Positions 60,339-64,000 of a DNA stretch of 64,000 nt are shown here, piece after piece. Each line of letters begins with the position of its first letter. The stretch's first letter is position 1. Origin of the DNA: Ptychodera flava. Its lineage: Eukaryota > Hemichordata > Enteropneusta > Ptychoderidae. The translations under genes were made by a program, and so were the position numbers. The notes under the pieces are model-generated. The model made no database searches. It was given only the letters and a program-made list of their open reading frames with translations, and was not told where the DNA came from. The stretch covers positions 45,168,842 through 45,232,841 of the forward strand of contig NC_091934.1 in the NCBI RefSeq assembly GCF_041260155.1, given 5' to 3'.

Positions 60339-62389
60339 CATGTGAGGTCATGGATACTTAATCTCAGGAATGTCAAAGTCTGTATATTGACTCAAGGATG
60401 TTTACATAACAAATGCTTAGGGTCATCTCAAAAGTGAGAATCTAAACTGTGAAATATGTTTTTTTTATTGCTTTTGATACCCAAAAGAGCATAGAAATCT
60501 CTTATACTTTGAATCAGCCATCCTGCATATTTCTAACATTCATCAAAACCTCATTTCTGTTCCACAACTCATAAAACAGTCCACAATGCAGGATTGGTGT
60601 ACATTCCAAAACTACATATATGAAAGACCCCTAAAATCAATTAGTTAAAAAGGGGGGTTAGAAATTTCCCAAAACTATCTAACCGGCGCTCCGTTTGGCT
60701 CCATTTTTCTGAATTGGAACCTTGGAACCAGTCTATGTATCGGTATCAAATATCAACGCAGTCCGTTCAGCAGTTTTTTACTTTTTGTCGTTTACGGAAA
60801 TGGACGACATCAAACACCGGTTGAAACCACCTCTATATCACAACTTCCAGTTGTGATAAAAATCACGTATAGCAACTTCCAAATTCACACAAACATCTGA
60901 CACTCAGCACCTGCACATGAACGGAACAGGCCATACTGACTTTGGCCATAAAACATGGAGCTTTTATTGACAAGGCTGTCAAAAGATAGCAATGCAATAT
61001 TTGAGAAATATAGTCAGTGTTTATGCTAAAAGGAGTTGATAAAAAAAGCTGTGCCATTGTTTTTATATGTTTTAAGAACAGATCAAAGTTGACCTCTTGG
61101 TCAAAAAACACCAAACCAATATTACAGCAACCTTTAAAGAGAAACTCATTCACTTAGACAACAAAGATGAAATATTTGTTTTCCTAAAGTATAGTTACAC
61201 TCAAATAAATACAAATGAAAAGGTTTTTTGAAGCATTCTGAACATACCGTTCTGATGAATTGTCAAATGTGCTCAGTTAAAAATACACCTGACTGTTCCC
61301 ATGGGAACAACCATGACTGTTCACAGGGGCCTGGATTTCATATAGAATTGACAAGCAATTACACTCTTTCATTAATGAAACTACATGTACATACCAGGGA
61401 AGAAGGATTTAGACTGAATCTGATGGTTAAAATAATATGAAAATAAATGCAAAATTCATAAAATAGTTACAAATTGACACAGCACTTTGATCCTCTGCTT
61501 CAATTAAAATTCTGTATCACAGCATACATGATACATTGATGTCCAACAGTTTCACATGGACATGAAAAAGTTCATTTTTACGAGTTTCATTGATGATCAT
61601 GATCCAGTGTGAACTTAATTTCCAATTTGTGACATAGTCATAAGTTAGAGTGAGAGCAAGTTGGAAGCAAAACCAAACACATAGCACACTGTGTCAGAAT
61701 TCTGATTTTGTTGTGAGTTCCTTATCTCAGTTTACTTAATAAAATATCTGATATTTTCAATCTGATTGTCTTACATCATTCTGAACAGAAATAACAATTC
61801 CAAGAAGACTAATAAAATTAAATCTTCCAACAACTATTTGATTTAATGAGGTAATCTTTCACGGACTGAAACCACCAAACACTACCGGATAAATATACAA
61901 ATAATCAGTTGTCACAAATTAATGATGAAATAATGCACATACAATTTTGATATATCTGTAATTCATTTTCATGATTTAAGATAACTTACATGTCAATAGA
62001 TGTTTTGGTTGTATATATTATAGGGCATAAGCTGTAACTGTAAATACTTTATATAAATCATAGACTCTTAACACTTTCCTTAAGTTAAAGTACTGTATAT
62101 TCTTATGAATCTCTATACTCTTGGGCAAGATATTCTTTTGTATGATTTGTTTGATTCAAACCAGTAATTTTCTTGTTTCTTTGTTGAATTTTTCCTGTTT
62201 GTAGTCAATTTGCACGTTCTCCAATTTGAAGTCAATTTGTATCAATTTTGTAATCAATTTGTATCAATTTTGTAGTCTGTTTGTAGTCAATTATGTGTAC
62301 ATTTATCAGTAAATTAAGTAATGGTTCAGAAATTAATTTAGCCACGACAATCATTCCAGAATATATATACATATGCTATGCTATGATTC
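60339..62389. other. AT-rich spacer, no gene seen
   Basis: No coding frame with family character was found on either strand. A - strand AATAAA complement at about 60965 (GAGCTTTTATTGACA) could be the polyadenylation signal of a gene transcribed leftward from beyond the window, which would make this a long 3' UTR. This is only a possibility. Confidence 0.45.
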
Positions 62390-63125
62390 AATGAAACAGC
62401 TATCCTATAACAATGTCAATATCCTGTGACAAACCCTGTATTTCCTAGTTGCATAGCCATAAAGCTATATAGATATTGATATCCTGTGTAAAACCCTGCA
62501 ATTCATGGTGGCCTATAGCCATCAGTACAGAAATCCTGTTGCCATATTGAGCTATAGATATCAATATCCTATGTTAAAATCCTGTGCGTCTTATTAGTGG
62601 CCTAGCCATCAACTACAGAAATCCTGCGGTGTAAGCATAATATAGATCTTATGTTAAAATCCTGTAGTTCTTTATGTATATATCCATACAGCATTGTCAT
62701 TACCCTATGGTATAACCCTGTATTTCCCTACGGAATAGCTATAAAATCTCTTAATCTATCCATCCACACAGCACTTCATGATAAAAATATGTAACTATAA
62801 TTGCTATGATATAACCCTGTGCTTTCTGATTTGTAGAATCTTGTGTGCCGCCATATCATACATATGGTAGAACCAATTTCAGCTTGCTTATAATGGCTTA
62901 ATTGTACATTGTGACTGACACGTAATTGTACAAGTGAGGAGCTGATAAAGTTCCCTGCAGGCTGAGGATGGAGAAACAGAAGCCAGTGTTTGAAACCTGA
63001 GAGCATAAATCATGTACACGTCAATTCTCCATATCATATTGTGGTACAATCATCTGATGGCCATTACAGCCATCTTGTGGTGTAAACTGTAGATATCCTA
63101 TAGCATAACCCTGTATTTCTGAATT
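62390..63125. repeat. Degenerate tandem repeats (ATATCCTATG, AACCCTGTATTTC)
   Basis: The phrase TATCCTGTG-AAACCCTGTATTTC with GCATAGCCATA/GGCCTAGCCATCA recurs about every 75-95 bases from 62400 to 62830, and once more near 63090-63120. The units are strongly diverged. It shows no coding potential. Confidence 0.75.
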
Positions 63126-64000
63126 CCTTCAATAGTCAGAGTGATATGCTATTATAATGTCACAGTTTTATGGTTGTCATGGCGATCATGGCTACATGCT
63201 TCATTAACTGATGGAACTCTCTAAATTCCAAATTTCAAGAAAACATGCAGAAAAGATCTGTACTGATAAAGATGATGACACTACATGTTACAGTCACTAG
63301 ACAGCTGAAATACTGCCAAGAATTATGAGTCACAAATACTCTATAGCTCCATCATTTGAGTAATGTAATTTTTCTAGGCTGGTCTTTTAACAGTCAAATG
63401 AGCAGTTTACAGCTTTGACGGAAAATCAAAGTTCAATGCTAAATGGAAGTTTTGGTGCAAAATACCAAAGTCAGGAGAGGTTTAGACAAACTCTTGTTAT
63501 ACAAAGAGTTTGAATTTGATGGGAGCTAGGATTTCAATTGCTTGCAAGAAAACATAATAACATGCATAATGTATTACCTCACTTCAAGGTATAATGTCAT
63601 CAAGCTTTGAGCAAGATCAAGAAACACTGTATCATAATAGTTATATGACATCACAACTTTTTAGGAACATGCAAATTACATGTTTGCAAATACATGTAGC
63701 ACACAGTCTTCAAACCCTGTTATCGATGGTACACATGTCAAAAGAGAATAGATAAGGGTTAACCAAGGTCCCTCTCTGTGGACTGTTGCTTGACTAAACC
63801 TGATGTGCAGCTTCATCCAATCTTCTGATAAAAAGTGGTGGGACAATTTGTCTGGCGACAAAATTACACACATGGAAGCACAATTAGCACACGTAAATTG
63901 TCATATTTTTACCTCGTGTTGAGCAGACTATCATAACAATGGATGGCAAAACTGATGAATATTAGGCTGAGGGAGCCATATTGCTGTGTGACGCCATCCT
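63126..64000. other. Non-coding end of window
   Basis: AT-rich sequence with short random open frames. No gene, RNA or repeat is recognised apart from simple A/T-rich tracts. Confidence 0.5.

Noticed and set aside
60863-61153. 96-codon - strand frame with several Cys
   Set aside because: It has no family resemblance and no supporting splice or start context. It may lie in an untranslated region.

Overview
This is animal genomic DNA: GT-AG introns, AT-rich spacers, several families of short DNA transposons, and two recognisable gene loci, both on the + strand. The mix of a single Atrophin/RERE gene, a tandem hyaluronidase cluster and abundant small terminal-inverted-repeat elements suggests an invertebrate, perhaps a deuterostome such as a hemichordate or lancelet. 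That assignment is a guess; nothing here fixes the species.

1-16.9 kb: the 3' part of an Atrophin/RERE-type transcriptional corepressor gene. Nine exons run from the end of the SANT domain through the GATA-type zinc finger, an acidic/Ser-rich linker, the conserved Atrophin core, an Arg-Glu repeat and the His/Pro-rich C terminus. The N-terminal exons (BAH, ELM2, most of SANT) must lie upstream. Introns hold a 21-bp minisatellite (window start), a 66-bp minisatellite, an AT-rich repeat and MITE-like elements. The reading frame is broken about eight times, mostly as if single bases were missing from short homopolymers, although splice sites and protein conservation are intact.

16.9-19.1 kb: spacer without a visible gene.

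19.4-56.5 kb: three tandem GH56 hyaluronidase genes (A 21765-26176, B 35478-44875, C 49237-54493), each of three phase-0 exons coding about 434 residues with a signal peptide, the catalytic DWE motif and a C-terminal EGF-like module. A and B are open; C has a one-base frameshift in exon 1. The 5' half of unit B matches unit C, while its 3' half matches unit A. B is therefore best explained as a recombinant made by unequal crossing over in intron 2, near 43.02-43.13 kb. About 8.2 kb was duplicated, and the paralogous copies serve as empty sites for later insertions: a 0.68-kb block and a 5.1-kb foldback element (containing a decayed LINE) between A and B, a 4.6-kb satellite-bearing element in intron 1 of B, a 0.95-kb element upstream of C and a 0.27-kb MITE in intron 1 of C. 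A 0.37-kb hAT-type element lies in intron 2 of C.

56.5-64 kb: no gene recognised. It holds an unclassified repeat block, a 1.44-kb element with 80-bp inverted ends, a 9-bp target duplication and a broken RecQ-helicase-like fragment, a small MITE, and a long AT-rich tract with degenerate tandem repeats.

No tRNA, rRNA, CRISPR or prokaryote-like operon was seen. The most notable points are the chimeric hyaluronidase B, the datable insertions with clear target-site duplications, the RecQ fragment inside a transposon, and promoter-like motif pairs inside two of the inserted elements.
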